64,000 nt of DNA from Streptomyces sp. NBC_01754 (GTDB lineage Bacteria; Actinomycetota; Actinomycetes; Streptomycetales; Streptomycetaceae): positions 6,634,001 to 6,698,000 of the forward strand of contig NZ_CP109132.1 of NCBI RefSeq assembly GCF_035918015.1. Direction: 5' to 3'. Below are positions 43,962 through 53,146 of the stretch, one piece after another; position 1 is the first letter of the stretch; every line of letters starts with the position of its first letter. The notes below the pieces were generated by a model, which had not been told where the DNA came from, searched no databases, and saw nothing but the letters and a program-made list of their open reading frames with translations. Made by a program: the position numbers and the translations under genes.

Positions 43962-45010
43962 CACAGCCCGCACCGCCGGCGCGGTACCAGGGGCCCGAGA
44001 AGGGGAACCACCCGAGCGTCCCGGCCACCCCGCCCTCGAAACAGGGATCAGGCGCGCGTGCCCTGGGCTTCCGCGCCGACGTACGCAACCTGTCGCTGCT
44101 CGGGGTCCTCGTGGTGCTGGTGGCCGTCGGCGGCATCACCGAACCTGACGCCTTCCTGGACACCGGTAACCTCCAGCTGATCCTGACGCAGGCCTCCGTC
44201 ATCGGGGTCGTCACCGTCGGCGTCACGTTCGTCATCATCGGCGGCGGCATCGACCTGTCCGTCGGGGCGATGGTCGCCCTGGCCTCCGTCTGGGCGACGA
44301 CCCTGGCCACACAGGAGTTCGGCTTCGCGGGGATCCTCTTCACCGCGGTGATCGTCGGGCTGGCCGCCGGGCTGGTCAACGGCGTCCTCATCGCGTACGG
44401 GCGGATGGTTCCCTTCATCGCGACCCTGGCCATGCTGGCCTCGGCACGCGGGCTGGCGTTGCAGATCACCGACGGCAGGACGCAGATCGTGACGGTGCGC
44501 TCGGTCCTGGACCTCGGGCTGCCCGGCAGCTACGTCCTGGGCGTCCCGCCGCTGGTCCTCGTCTTCGCCGCGGTCACCGTGGCCGGCTGGCTGATCCTGA
44601 ACCGTACGACCTTCGGGCGCCGTACGGTCGCGGTCGGCGGCAACGCGGAGGCCGCCCGGCTCGCCGGTATCGACGTACGCCGCCAGCGGCTCTACCTCTA
44701 CCTGCTGTCCGGGCTGTGCTGCGGTATCGCCGCCTTCATGCTGATCGTCCTGTCCGGGTCGGGCCAGAACACCAACGGCAACCTGTACGAACTCGACGCC
44801 ATCGCCGCCGCGATCATCGGCGGAACGCTGCTGAGCGGCGGGCGGGGGACGATCATCGGATCCGTCCTCGGGGTTCTCGTCTTCACCACGATCACCAACA
44901 TCTTCGCTCTCAACAACCTGCAGAGTGATGTCCAGCAGATCGCCAAGGGCGCGATCATCGTCGCGGCCGTCCTGGTCCAGCGACGCACGCTCCGCGGCGG
45001 CGAGACCTGA
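43958..45010 (+). CDS. Sugar ABC transporter permease (RbsC type)
   Basis: 350 residues, about 8-10 membrane helices of the branched-chain/ribose permease fold, with GVTFVIIGGGIDLSVGAMVALASV, the coupling-helix segment RTTFGRRTVAVGGNAEAARLAGI and the GGTLLSGGRGTI segment. The start ATG overlaps the ATPase stop. The first 45 residues are a polar cytoplasmic extension. Confidence 0.93.
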   Translation: MTQPAPPARYQGPEKGNHPSVPATPPSKQGSGARALGFRADVRNLSLLGVLVVLVAVGGITEPDAFLDTGNLQLILTQASVIGVVTVGVTFVIIGGGIDLSVGAMVALASVWATTLATQEFGFAGILFTAVIVGLAAGLVNGVLIAYGRMVPFIATLAMLASARGLALQITDGRTQIVTVRSVLDLGLPGSYVLGVPPLVLVFAAVTVAGWLILNRTTFGRRTVAVGGNAEAARLAGIDVRRQRLYLYLLSGLCCGIAAFMLIVLSGSGQNTNGNLYELDAIAAAIIGGTLLSGGRGTIIGSVLGVLVFTTITNIFALNNLQSDVQQIAKGAIIVAAVLVQRRTLRGGET

Positions 45011-45015
45011 GCGGC

Positions 45016-45069
45016 GCTCCCGTCGGAGAGCGGAGGCCACGAGTACCCTCCCCGCTCTCCCGGCGGAGC
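45016..45069 (+). terminator. Intra-operon stem-loop after the permease gene
   Basis: GCTCC-CGTC-GGAGAGCGG (45016-45033) folds on CCGCTCTCC-CGGC-GGAGC (45052-45069). It could cause partial termination or stabilise the upstream mRNA. Confidence 0.55.
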
Positions 45070-45205
45070 ACTGATCTGATCACCGACCAGTGGTCCACGA
45101 GCACCGAGCACCGACCGCTGACCACGACAACTGATCACCGTTCACACATCACCGGTCACTCATCGCCGTTCACCAGCCATCGACCACTGATCACCACCCC
45201 GTAGT
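45070..45205 (+). repeat. Degenerate TGATCACC repeat tract, C-rich
   Basis: Short imperfect repeats of TGATCACCG/TTCACC between permease and binding-protein genes. 45121-45180 has 25 C and 8 G by eye, far from the local composition. It resembles the tract before the ATPase gene and may be a Rho-loading or spacer element that sets unequal expression. Confidence 0.5.
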
Positions 45206-45242
45206 TCCGTATGCCACGCACCGGATGAAGGGTTCGACAGCC

Positions 45243-46280
45243 ATGTCAGAAACCAGCCGCAGAGGACTGCTCTTCGGCACCGCGGCCGTCTCCGCGGGAG
45301 CCTTCCTCACCGCCTGCACCAGCAACGAGCCCAAGGAGAAGACACCCGCGCAGGACCATCAGCCGGCTGCCGACGACAAACCCGGTACGCCGGTCACCAT
45401 CGGCTTCGCCGGACCGCAGGCCGACCACGGCTGGCTCAACGCGATCAACGTCCAGGCCAGGTCGCGTGCGGAGAAGTACTCCGAGGTGACGCTGGAGACC
45501 ACCGAGGGATCCAACGACACCGCCGCCCAGATCGGTCAGGTCAAGACGCTCATCAACAAGAAGGTCGACGTCCTGGTCGTGCTCCCCGCCGACGGCAAGG
45601 CGCTCACCCAGGTCGGCCTGGAGGCCATGAGGGCCGGCATCCCCGTCGTCAACCTGGACCGTGTCTTCGCCTCCCCGCAGGCCTACCGCTGCTGGGTCGG
45701 CGGCGACAACTACGGCATGGGGCTCAACGCCGGGCACTACATCGGCGAGCAGCTCAAGGACAAGGCGAACGCCAAGGTGGTCGAGCTGGCGGGCATCGAC
45801 AACCTGGAGCTGACCAAACAACGCAGCCAGGGCTTCGCCGACGCACTGAAGAACTACTCCAACATCAAACTGGTGGCCCGTCAGGCAGCCGACTTCACCG
45901 TGGAGTCCGGCCAGGCCAAGATGGCGCAGCTCCTCCAGGCGCAGAAGCGGTTCGACGCCCTGTGGAACCACGACGACGACCAGGGTGTCGGCGCGCTCCG
46001 CGCCATCGAGCAGGCGGGCCGTGACGAGTTCGTCATGGTCGGCGGAGCGGGAGCGAAGTCCGCCATGGACGCCATCAAGGCCGGCGACACCGTCCTGAAG
46101 GCGACGGTCCTCTACCCGCCGACCATGGCCGCCTCCGCCATCGACCTGGCCCGCGCGCTCGGCCAGAGCAAGGGCGTCGCCGGTCTGGCCGAGATGGAGA
46201 TCCCCACCTCCGTGACCCTGTACTCGGCCGTGGTCAGCAAGGACAACATCGACCTGTACCTGCCGACGGGCTTCAGCTGA
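45243..46280 (+). CDS. Sugar ABC transporter substrate-binding lipoprotein
   Basis: 345 residues. The N-terminus MSETSRRGLLFGTAAVSAGAFLTACTS is a twin-arginine-like signal ending in a lipobox (LTAC). The mature domain is a ribose-binding-protein-type periplasmic-binding fold, with VTIGFAGPQADHGWLNAIN, VDVLVVLPADGKALTQVG and PVVNLDRVF. The ATG at 45243 has AAGGG upstream. The imported ligand is likely a monosaccharide or cyclitol; that is inference from the family. Confidence 0.92.
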   Translation: MSETSRRGLLFGTAAVSAGAFLTACTSNEPKEKTPAQDHQPAADDKPGTPVTIGFAGPQADHGWLNAINVQARSRAEKYSEVTLETTEGSNDTAAQIGQVKTLINKKVDVLVVLPADGKALTQVGLEAMRAGIPVVNLDRVFASPQAYRCWVGGDNYGMGLNAGHYIGEQLKDKANAKVVELAGIDNLELTKQRSQGFADALKNYSNIKLVARQAADFTVESGQAKMAQLLQAQKRFDALWNHDDDQGVGALRAIEQAGRDEFVMVGGAGAKSAMDAIKAGDTVLKATVLYPPTMAASAIDLARALGQSKGVAGLAEMEIPTSVTLYSAVVSKDNIDLYLPTGFS

Positions 46281-46327
46281 TCCGGCCCCGCCGCCGCCAC
46301 CGAACCATCGACGAGGAGGAAGTCCGC

Positions 46328-47560
46328 ATGGCCCGTAGAGAAGAGACCGAGCAGGAGGCCGGGGTGTCGCCGCCGGAACACCGACAGGTGCCGACACTGG
46401 GCGTCGGCATGGTCGGATACGCGTTCATGGGCGCCGCCCACTCGCAGGGCTGGCGTACCGCGGGCCATGTCTTCGACCTGCCGGTGAGACCGGCTCTCGC
46501 CGCGATCTGCGGCCGCGACCGCACCGCGGTCGAGGCCGCGGCCACCCGTCACGGATGGGCCGCGGCGGAGACGGACTGGCGGGCCCTGATCGCCCGGGAC
46601 GACGTGGACCTGGTCGACATCTGCACCCCGGGCGACAGTCATGCGGAGATCGCCGTCGCCGCTTTGGAGGCGGGCAAGCACGTGCTGTGCGAGAAGCCCC
46701 TCGCCAACACCGTCGCGGAGGCCGAGGCGATGGCCGCGGCCGCCGAACGCGCCGCGGCCCGCGGGCAGGTGGCGGTCGTCGGCTTCAACTACCGCAAGGT
46801 GCCGGCCCTCACCTACGCGCGCTCGCTGATCGCCGAGGGCCGGCTGGGTGCGCTGCGGCACGTGAGAGCCACCTACCTCCAGGACTGGCTCGTCGACCCG
46901 CTGTCGCCGCTGACCTGGCGGCTGAAGCGCGAGCACGCCGGCTCGGGCGCCCTGGGAGACCTCGGGGCGCACATCGTCGACCTCGCCCAGTACCTGGCCG
47001 GGGAGCCGCTCGTGGGGGTCTCCGCGGTGAGCGAGACGTTCGTACGGGAACGGCCGGTGCCCGCCGGGGCGGTGGCCGGGCTCTCCGGTGCCGCGGACGG
47101 TGCCGCGCGCGGGGCGGTCACCGTCGACGACGCGGCGCTGTTCACGGGCCGGCTCGCGTCCGGCTCGCTGGCCTCCTTCGAGGCGACCCGGATGGCGGCC
47201 GGACGGAAGAACGCCCTGCGCCTGGAGATCAACGGGCAGCTCGGTTCGATCGCCTTCGACCTGGAACGCCTCAACGAGCTCTCCTTCCACGACCACACCG
47301 AGCCCGCCACGTCCGCAGGGTTCCGGCGGATCCTCGTCACCGAACCCGAGCACCCCTACCTGGACGCGTGGTGGCCGCCGGGCCACGGGCTCGGATACGA
47401 GCACACGTTCGTGCACCAGGCGCGTGACGTGGTGCGGACGATCACCGACGGAACCGCCCCCGTGCCGTCGTTCGCCGACGGACTCCAGGTGCAGCGGGTG
47501 CTGGCCGCCGTCGAGGAGAGCGCCGCCAAGAACTCGGTATTCACCCCGGTCCCCTTCTAG
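46328..47560 (+). CDS. Gfo/Idh/MocA-family dehydrogenase
   Basis: 410 residues: N-terminal Rossmann domain (LGVGMVGYAFMGAAHSQGW, then CTPGDSHAEIAVAALEAGKHVLCEKPLANT) and a C-terminal alpha/beta domain with the catalytic-site GSGALGDLGAHIVDLAQYL. EKP and the GDLGxHxxDL histidine are intact. Family members oxidise sugars or inositols, often at C3, with NAD(P). It is in an operon with the transporter and the isomerase downstream (13-bp gap). Confidence 0.92.
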   Translation: MARREETEQEAGVSPPEHRQVPTLGVGMVGYAFMGAAHSQGWRTAGHVFDLPVRPALAAICGRDRTAVEAAATRHGWAAAETDWRALIARDDVDLVDICTPGDSHAEIAVAALEAGKHVLCEKPLANTVAEAEAMAAAAERAAARGQVAVVGFNYRKVPALTYARSLIAEGRLGALRHVRATYLQDWLVDPLSPLTWRLKREHAGSGALGDLGAHIVDLAQYLAGEPLVGVSAVSETFVRERPVPAGAVAGLSGAADGAARGAVTVDDAALFTGRLASGSLASFEATRMAAGRKNALRLEINGQLGSIAFDLERLNELSFHDHTEPATSAGFRRILVTEPEHPYLDAWWPPGHGLGYEHTFVHQARDVVRTITDGTAPVPSFADGLQVQRVLAAVEESAAKNSVFTPVPF

Positions 47561-47573
47561 GAGGTCCTGAAGC

Positions 47574-48578
47574 ATGCCCCGTCCCTTCACCCTCTTCACC
47601 GGCCAGTGGGCCGACCTGCCGCTCGAGGAGGTCTGCCGGCTCGCCCGGGACTTCGGTTACGACGGCCTCGAACTCGCCTGCTGGGGGGACCACTTCGAAG
47701 TCGACAAGGCACTCTCCGACCCCGGATACCTCGACGGGCGGCGGCAACTGCTCGACGCCTACGGCCTGAAGTGCTGGGCCGTCTCCAACCACCTGGTGGG
47801 CCAGGCCGTCTGCGACGACCCGATCGACGAGCGCCACCAGGGAATCCTGCCCGCACGGATCTGGGGGGACGGGGAGCCGGAGGGCGTACGCCGGCGTGCC
47901 GCGGAGGAGATCAAGGACACCGCGCGGGCCGCCGCCGCCTTCGGCGTCGACACGGTCATCGGCTTCACCGGATCCTCCATCTGGCACCTGGTCGCCATGT
48001 TCCCGCCGGTGCCGCCGCACATGATCGAACGCGGCTACCAGGACTTCGCGGAACGCTGGAACCCGATCCTGGACGTCTTCGACCACGAGGGGGTGCGTTT
48101 CGCCCACGAGGTGCACCCGAGCGAGATCGCGTACGACTACTGGACCACGCACCGCGCCCTGGAGGCGGTGGACCACCGGCCCGCGTTCGGGCTGAACTTC
48201 GACCCGAGCCACTTCGTGTGGCAGGACCTCGACCCGGTCGCCTTCCTGTACGACTTCCGGGAGCGGATCTACCACGTGGACTGCAAGGAGGCCCGCAAAC
48301 GCCTCGACGGCCGCAACGGCCGCCTGGGCTCCCACCTGCCGTGGGGCGATCCGCGGCGGGGATGGGACTTCGTCTCCGCCGGACACGGGGACGTCCCCTG
48401 GGAGGACGTGTTCCGGATGCTGCGGTCCATCGGATACGAGGGACCGATCTCGGTGGAATGGGAGGACGCGGGCATGGACCGGCTGGCGGGTGCGCCGGAG
48501 GCGCTGGCCTCCCTGAAGCGGTTCGACTTCGACCCGCCGAGCGCGTCCTTCGACGCGGCGTTCGGGGGAGGCGACTGA
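47574..48578 (+). CDS. Sugar phosphate isomerase/epimerase-type TIM barrel
   Basis: 334 residues of the xylose-isomerase-like AP-endonuclease-2 fold. Metal ligands are probably Glu in [14 protein letters not shown], Asp/His in [12 protein letters not shown], His in [10 protein letters not shown] and Glu in [11 protein letters not shown]. Such enzymes work with Gfo/Idh/MocA dehydrogenases on keto-sugars or inositols (IolE/IolI-like). It ends the transporter operon. Confidence 0.9.
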   Translation: MPRPFTLFTGQWADLPLEEVCRLARDFGYDGLELACWGDHFEVDKALSDPGYLDGRRQLLDAYGLKCWAVSNHLVGQAVCDDPIDERHQGILPARIWGDGEPEGVRRRAAEEIKDTARAAAAFGVDTVIGFTGSSIWHLVAMFPPVPPHMIERGYQDFAERWNPILDVFDHEGVRFAHEVHPSEIAYDYWTTHRALEAVDHRPAFGLNFDPSHFVWQDLDPVAFLYDFRERIYHVDCKEARKRLDGRNGRLGSHLPWGDPRRGWDFVSAGHGDVPWEDVFRMLRSIGYEGPISVEWEDAGMDRLAGAPEALASLKRFDFDPPSASFDAAFGGGD

Positions 48579-49127
48579 CTGAGGCCCGTGGACGGGTCCG
48601 GTGGACGGGTCCGGTGGCTGACGCCTGGTGCCGGGACGGCTGAGGTCCGGTGGGCGAGGGCCCGGTAGCTGAGGTCCCGGGCCACCGGGGGAGCCGAGCC
48701 ATGTGCCCGGCCCCTCCGGAGGTTCCGCCCGGCCCCGGCCGCCCAGGGTCCCGCCCCGCCCGTCCCTGCTCCCCGGCCGCACCGACCACCGCCTCCCGGC
48801 CGGACCCGTCCAGCCCCCGGCTCACCGGCCGGACCCCGCCCGACCGGGGACCCCGGCCGCCGGAGATGCCTGATGGCGCCCCAGCCGTCAGGCCGCCTCG
48901 TGCTGCCCGGAAACCCTTTGTCCTGGATCGGGAGAAAGATCCGCCCAACCCCTGCGTAAGCCCTTTCCGTCCCGGACGAACCGGGCTACCGTCCCCTTCG
49001 TGTACACGACATGTCTCGCGTAACCGGGGTTTCCCCACGGCACCCCGGACGTCGAGCGCGGCAGTCCCCGCGCGCAACGGATACGGCTCCACCCGCCCGT
49101 ACAACCGGCACTCTCCGGAGGACGCAC
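48579..49127. other. Intergenic region with tandem repeat and shared promoter
   Basis: A perfect 13-bp tandem duplication GTGGACGGGTCCG lies at 48588-48600 and 48601-48613. A 200-bp Pro-codon-like C/G-rich stretch follows without a gene. The region ends in the promoter element described at 48916-49000. Confidence 0.55.
48916..49000 (+). promoter_or_regulatory. Promoter of the large secreted dehydrogenase with shared operator (copy B)
   Basis: CTTTGTCC-N7-GGAGAAAG (48916-48938), CCTGCG (48951-48956) and -10 TACCGT (48987-48992), matching copy A upstream of the ROK gene in sequence and spacing. Expression is therefore probably governed by the same factor, most simply the ROK regulator. Confidence 0.65.
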
Positions 49128-52100
49128 GTGCACAGAAACAGCAGACGGCTCCGCGCCCGAAAGTCCCTCGCACTCCTGACCGGCGGGCTGCTGGCCGCAG
49201 CCACCCTCACCCTCGGTTCCCCAGCCGCCGCCGACGCACCCGCCACCCCGGCGGCCGACGCCGCCGAGGACTTCCAGCAGGTCACCCTCGCCAAGGGCGC
49301 CGCCGAGACAGGTGAGCCGATGTCGCTGGCGGTGCTCCCCGACCGCAGCGTGCTGCACACCTCGCGCAGTGGCGAGCTGCGCATCACCGACAGCGCCGGC
49401 AACACCCGGATATCCGGCACCCTCCCCGTCTACTCGCACGACGAGGAAGGGCTCCAGGGCGTCGGCATCGATCCCGGCTTCGCCGAGAACCGGGCGATCT
49501 ACCTCTACTACGCGCCCCCGCTGGACACCCCGGACGGCGACGCACCGGAGAACGGCACAGCCGAGGAGTTCGCCAAGTTCGACGGCGTGAACCGGCTGTC
49601 ACGCTTCACGCTGGACGAGGACGGCACCCTCGACACCGCCAGCGAGAAGAAGGTCCTCGACATCCCCACGACCCGCGGCATGTGCTGCCACGTGGGCGGA
49701 GACATCGACTTCGACGCCGAGGGCAACCTGTACCTCTCGACGGGCGACGACTCGAACCCGTTCGCCTCCGACGGCTACTCGCCGCTGGACGACCGGGCGG
49801 ACCGCAACCCGGCCTTCGACGCCCGCCGCACCTCAGGCAACACCAACGACCTCCGCGGCAAGATCCTGCGCATCAAGGTGGCCGACGACGGCTCGTACAC
49901 CGTCCCCGAGGGCAACCTCTTCGCCCCGGGCACCGACAAGACCCGCCCCGAGATCTACGCGATGGGCTTCCGCAACCCGTTCCGCTTCAGCGTGGACCAG
50001 GCCACCGGCATCCTCTACGTCGGTGACTACGGCCCCGACGCCGGCTCCGCCGACCCGGACCGGGGCCCGGCCGGCCAGGTCGAGTTCGCCCGGGTGACCG
50101 AGCCCGGCAACTTCGGCTGGCCGTACTGCACCGGCGACAACGACGCGTACAACGCCTATGACTTCGCCACCGGCACCTCCGGCGCGAAGTTCGACTGCGC
50201 CGCCCCGAAGAACGAGTCCCGGTACAACACCGGCCTCGTCGACCTGCCGCCCGCCCAGGCCGCCTGGATCCCGTACGACGGTCCCTCGCTGCCCGAGTTC
50301 GGCTCCGGCTCCGAGTCCCCGATGGGCGGACCCGTCTACCGCTACGACGCGGACCTCGACTCGCCGGTGAAGTTCCCCCAGGAGTACGACGGGGACTTCT
50401 TCGCCGGGGAGTTCGGCCGGCAGTGGATCAAACGCATCGAGCAGGACGACGACGGCACGGTCCGTTCGATCAACGACGTCCCCTGGACCGGCACCCAGGT
50501 CATGGACATGGCTTTCGGCCCCGACGGCGCGCTCTACGTCCTGGACTACGGCCTGTCCTGGTTCGGCGGGGACGAGAACTCCGCGCTCTACCGCATCGAG
50601 AACGCCACCGGCGGCCGCTCACCCGTCGCCGAGGCGTCTTCGAACAAGACCTCCGGCGTCGCGCCCCTCAAGGTGAAGTTCTCCTCGGAGGGTACGACCG
50701 ACGGCGACGGCGACGCCCTCACGTATGCCTGGGACTTCGGCGACGGCGGCACGTCGACGGCCGCCAACCCCACGTACACCTACAAGGAGAACGGCACCTA
50801 CACCGCCACCGTCACCGCCGAGGACTCCACCGGGCGCACCGGTTCTGCCAGCGTGCACGTGACCGTCGGCAACACCGCGCCCGTCGTCGAGATGCACTTC
50901 CCGTCCGACGGCCAGCTGTTCGAGTTCGGTGACGCGGTGCCCTTCAAGGTCACCGTCACCGATCCGGAGGACGGCACCATCGACTGCTCCAGCGTCGAGG
51001 TCAAGTTCACCCTGGGCCACGACAGCCACGGGCACGACATGACCTCCGTGCACGGCTGCGAAGGCACCATCAAGACCGAGATGGAGGGCGGCCACGACCC
51101 CAACGCCAACATCTACGGCGGCATCTCGGCGTCCTACACCGACGGCGGGGGCGGCGGCCAGGCGGCCCTCACCGGCAGTGACCAGGCCAAGCTCCAGCCG
51201 CGGCACCGGCAGGCCGAGCACTTCGACAACTCCTCGGGCGTCACCACCCCGAGCAAGACCGGCGCCCACGGCGGCCGGACCGTCGGCGACATCCACAACG
51301 ACGACTGGATCTCGTTCACCCCGTACATCCTCGACGGCGCCACCAAGCTCACCGCCCGTACGTCCTCGGCCGGCGCGGGAGGCTTCCTGGAGGTACGGAC
51401 CGGGTCGCCCACCGGCAAGATCCTCGGCTCGGCGCCCGTCCCGGTGACCGGCAGCTGGGACACCTTCCAGGACATCGACGTGCCGCTGCGCGGAGCGCCG
51501 AAGAAGGCCACCGAGCTCTTCCTGGTCTTCAAGGGGGGTGACGGGGCGCTCTACGACGTGGACGACTTCGAACTGTCCGACAGCCCCGTCGACAAGACCG
51601 CCGAGCGCGTCCTCGTCTTCTCCAAGACGGGCGGCTTCCGCCACGACTCGATCCCCGAGGGCATCGCCGCGTTGAAGGAGCTCGGCAAGGACACCGGCAT
51701 CACCGTCGACTCCACCGAGGAGGCCGGCCAGTTCACCACCGGCAACCTGGCCCGCTACGACGCCGTCGCCTTCCTGTCCACCACGGGTGACGTCCTGAAC
51801 GCCGACCAGAAGAAGGCGTTCGAGAACTTCGTCTCCACCGGCGGCGGCTACATGGGCATCCACGCGGCCGCCGACACCGAGTACGACTGGGAGTTCTACG
51901 GCGGGCTCGTCGGCGCCTACTTCTCCTCCCACCCCGAGATCCAGCCCGCGACCGTCCGCGTGGAGAACCACGACCACCCGGCCACCGCACACCTGGACGA
52001 CGCGTGGGAGCGTACCGACGAGTGGTACAACTACCGCACCAATCCCAGGGACAAGGCCCAGGTACTCGCCACCCTGGACGAGACCACCTACACCGGCGGC

Positions 52101-52826
52101 ACCATGAAGGGCGACCACCCCATCGCCTGGTGCCAGACCTACCAGGGCGGCCGCTCCTTCTACACCGGCCTCGGCCACACCAAGGAGTCCTACGCCGAGC
52201 CGGACTTCCGCGCCCACCTGCTGGGCGGCCTGCGCTACGCCGCCGGCCAGGTCAAGGCCAACTGCAAGCCCGACACCGGCTACCGGTCGATCTTCAACGG
52301 CAAGACGCTGGAGGGCTGGAAGCAGGCCGGACCCGGGAAGTTCGACGTCGTCGACGGTGAGCTCCGCTCCGAGGGCGGCATGGGCCTGCTGACCTACCAG
52401 GCCAAGGAACTGTCGTCCTACTCGCTCACACTCGACTGGAAGATGACGGGTGACGACAACTCCGGTGTCTTCGTCGGCTTCCCCGAGTCCGACGACCCGT
52501 GGTCCGCGGTGGACAACGGGTACGAGGTCCAGATCGACGCCACCGACACGGCGGACCGCACCACCGGCGCGATCTACACCTTCAAGTCGGCGAACACCAA
52601 GGCCCGCGACCGGGTCCTGAGGCCGCCGGGCCAGTGGAACAGCTACGAGATCAAGGTCCAGGGTGAACGGCTCAGGGTCTTCCTGAACGGGACGAAGATC
52701 AACGACTTCACCAACACCGACCCGGTCCGCAGCCTGAAGGAGGGGTACATCGGCCTCCAGAACCACGGGGCCGACGACCACGTGTCCTTCCGTGACATCC
52801 AGCTGAAGGAACTGCCCGACGCCTAG
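49128..52826 (+). CDS. Secreted multidomain sugar dehydrogenase-PKD-CBM6-ThuA-DUF1080 protein
   Basis: 1232 residues; GTG 49128 follows GGAGG by 6 bases. Sec signal at 1-36. About 48-494 is a glucose/sorbosone-dehydrogenase (PQQ-type) propeller (GLQGVGIDPGFAEN, MCCHVGGDIDFD, MGFRNPFRFSVD). About 497-584 is a PKD domain (YAWDFGDGGTST). About 684-814 is a CBM6-like carbohydrate-binding domain. About 824-1044 is a ThuA-like glutamine-amidotransferase-fold domain (FSKTGGFRHDSIPEG, GGGYMGIHAAADTEYDW). About 1051-1231 is a DUF1080 concanavalin-like domain (FNGKTLEGWKQ), a family linked to 3-keto-glycoside cleavage. The set points to oxidation of a glycan or glycoside outside the cell followed by cleavage. 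It is under the ROK-type promoter element. Confidence 0.9.
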   Translation: MHRNSRRLRARKSLALLTGGLLAAATLTLGSPAAADAPATPAADAAEDFQQVTLAKGAAETGEPMSLAVLPDRSVLHTSRSGELRITDSAGNTRISGTLPVYSHDEEGLQGVGIDPGFAENRAIYLYYAPPLDTPDGDAPENGTAEEFAKFDGVNRLSRFTLDEDGTLDTASEKKVLDIPTTRGMCCHVGGDIDFDAEGNLYLSTGDDSNPFASDGYSPLDDRADRNPAFDARRTSGNTNDLRGKILRIKVADDGSYTVPEGNLFAPGTDKTRPEIYAMGFRNPFRFSVDQATGILYVGDYGPDAGSADPDRGPAGQVEFARVTEPGNFGWPYCTGDNDAYNAYDFATGTSGAKFDCAAPKNESRYNTGLVDLPPAQAAWIPYDGPSLPEFGSGSESPMGGPVYRYDADLDSPVKFPQEYDGDFFAGEFGRQWIKRIEQDDDGTVRSINDVPWTGTQVMDMAFGPDGALYVLDYGLSWFGGDENSALYRIENATGGRSPVAEASSNKTSGVAPLKVKFSSEGTTDGDGDALTYAWDFGDGGTSTAANPTYTYKENGTYTATVTAEDSTGRTGSASVHVTVGNTAPVVEMHFPSDGQLFEFGDAVPFKVTVTDPEDGTIDCSSVEVKFTLGHDSHGHDMTSVHGCEGTIKTEMEGGHDPNANIYGGISASYTDGGGGGQAALTGSDQAKLQPRHRQAEHFDNSSGVTTPSKTGAHGGRTVGDIHNDDWISFTPYILDGATKLTARTSSAGAGGFLEVRTGSPTGKILGSAPVPVTGSWDTFQDIDVPLRGAPKKATELFLVFKGGDGALYDVDDFELSDSPVDKTAERVLVFSKTGGFRHDSIPEGIAALKELGKDTGITVDSTEEAGQFTTGNLARYDAVAFLSTTGDVLNADQKKAFENFVSTGGGYMGIHAAADTEYDWEFYGGLVGAYFSSHPEIQPATVRVENHDHPATAHLDDAWERTDEWYNYRTNPRDKAQVLATLDETTYTGGTMKGDHPIAWCQTYQGGRSFYTGLGHTKESYAEPDFRAHLLGGLRYAAGQVKANCKPDTGYRSIFNGKTLEGWKQAGPGKFDVVDGELRSEGGMGLLTYQAKELSSYSLTLDWKMTGDDNSGVFVGFPESDDPWSAVDNGYEVQIDATDTADRTTGAIYTFKSANTKARDRVLRPPGQWNSYEIKVQGERLRVFLNGTKINDFTNTDPVRSLKEGYIGLQNHGADDHVSFRDIQLKELPDA

Positions 52827-53146
52827 CGGGTGCCCGGCCGGTCCCGAGTGGTCCCGGCCGGTCCCGACCGGGCCGCGGTGGCCGGTACCGCACTGCGCGG
52901 GAGCGCCGTGACGCCCGCGTCGTTCCGCGACGCGGACGCGCCGGCGCGCCTCGAGGCACACCGCACCGGCTGCCAGGGCCTGCGCGGCCCTGGTCCGCCG
53001 GGCGCCCCTGGGACGACCACCGCGCAGGCACCCGCGCCGGCGGTGGGCAAGAGCCCCTGGCTCTCCCGCCCACCGCCGGCGGGCGGGGTGGCCACCGTGC
53101 CCCCCGCCGTCACCCACCCCCACCCCGTCACTCTGGGAGGCAGCCC
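52827..53146. other. Intergenic region with direct repeat and strong hairpin
   Basis: CCCGGCCGGTCCCGA occurs twice near 52832-52865. A long perfect hairpin is listed separately. No gene is supported; the region just before 53147 holds GGGAGG, the ribosome site of the next gene. Confidence 0.5.
53036..53080 (+). terminator. Strong hairpin between the secreted dehydrogenase and the ebo-like operon
   Basis: GCCGGCGGTGGGC (53036-53048) pairs perfectly with GCCCACCGCCGGC (53068-53080), with an inner GAGCC/GGCTC stem. It ends 66 bp before the next start, so the ebo-like operon either has a compact promoter there or is expressed by readthrough. Confidence 0.7.
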
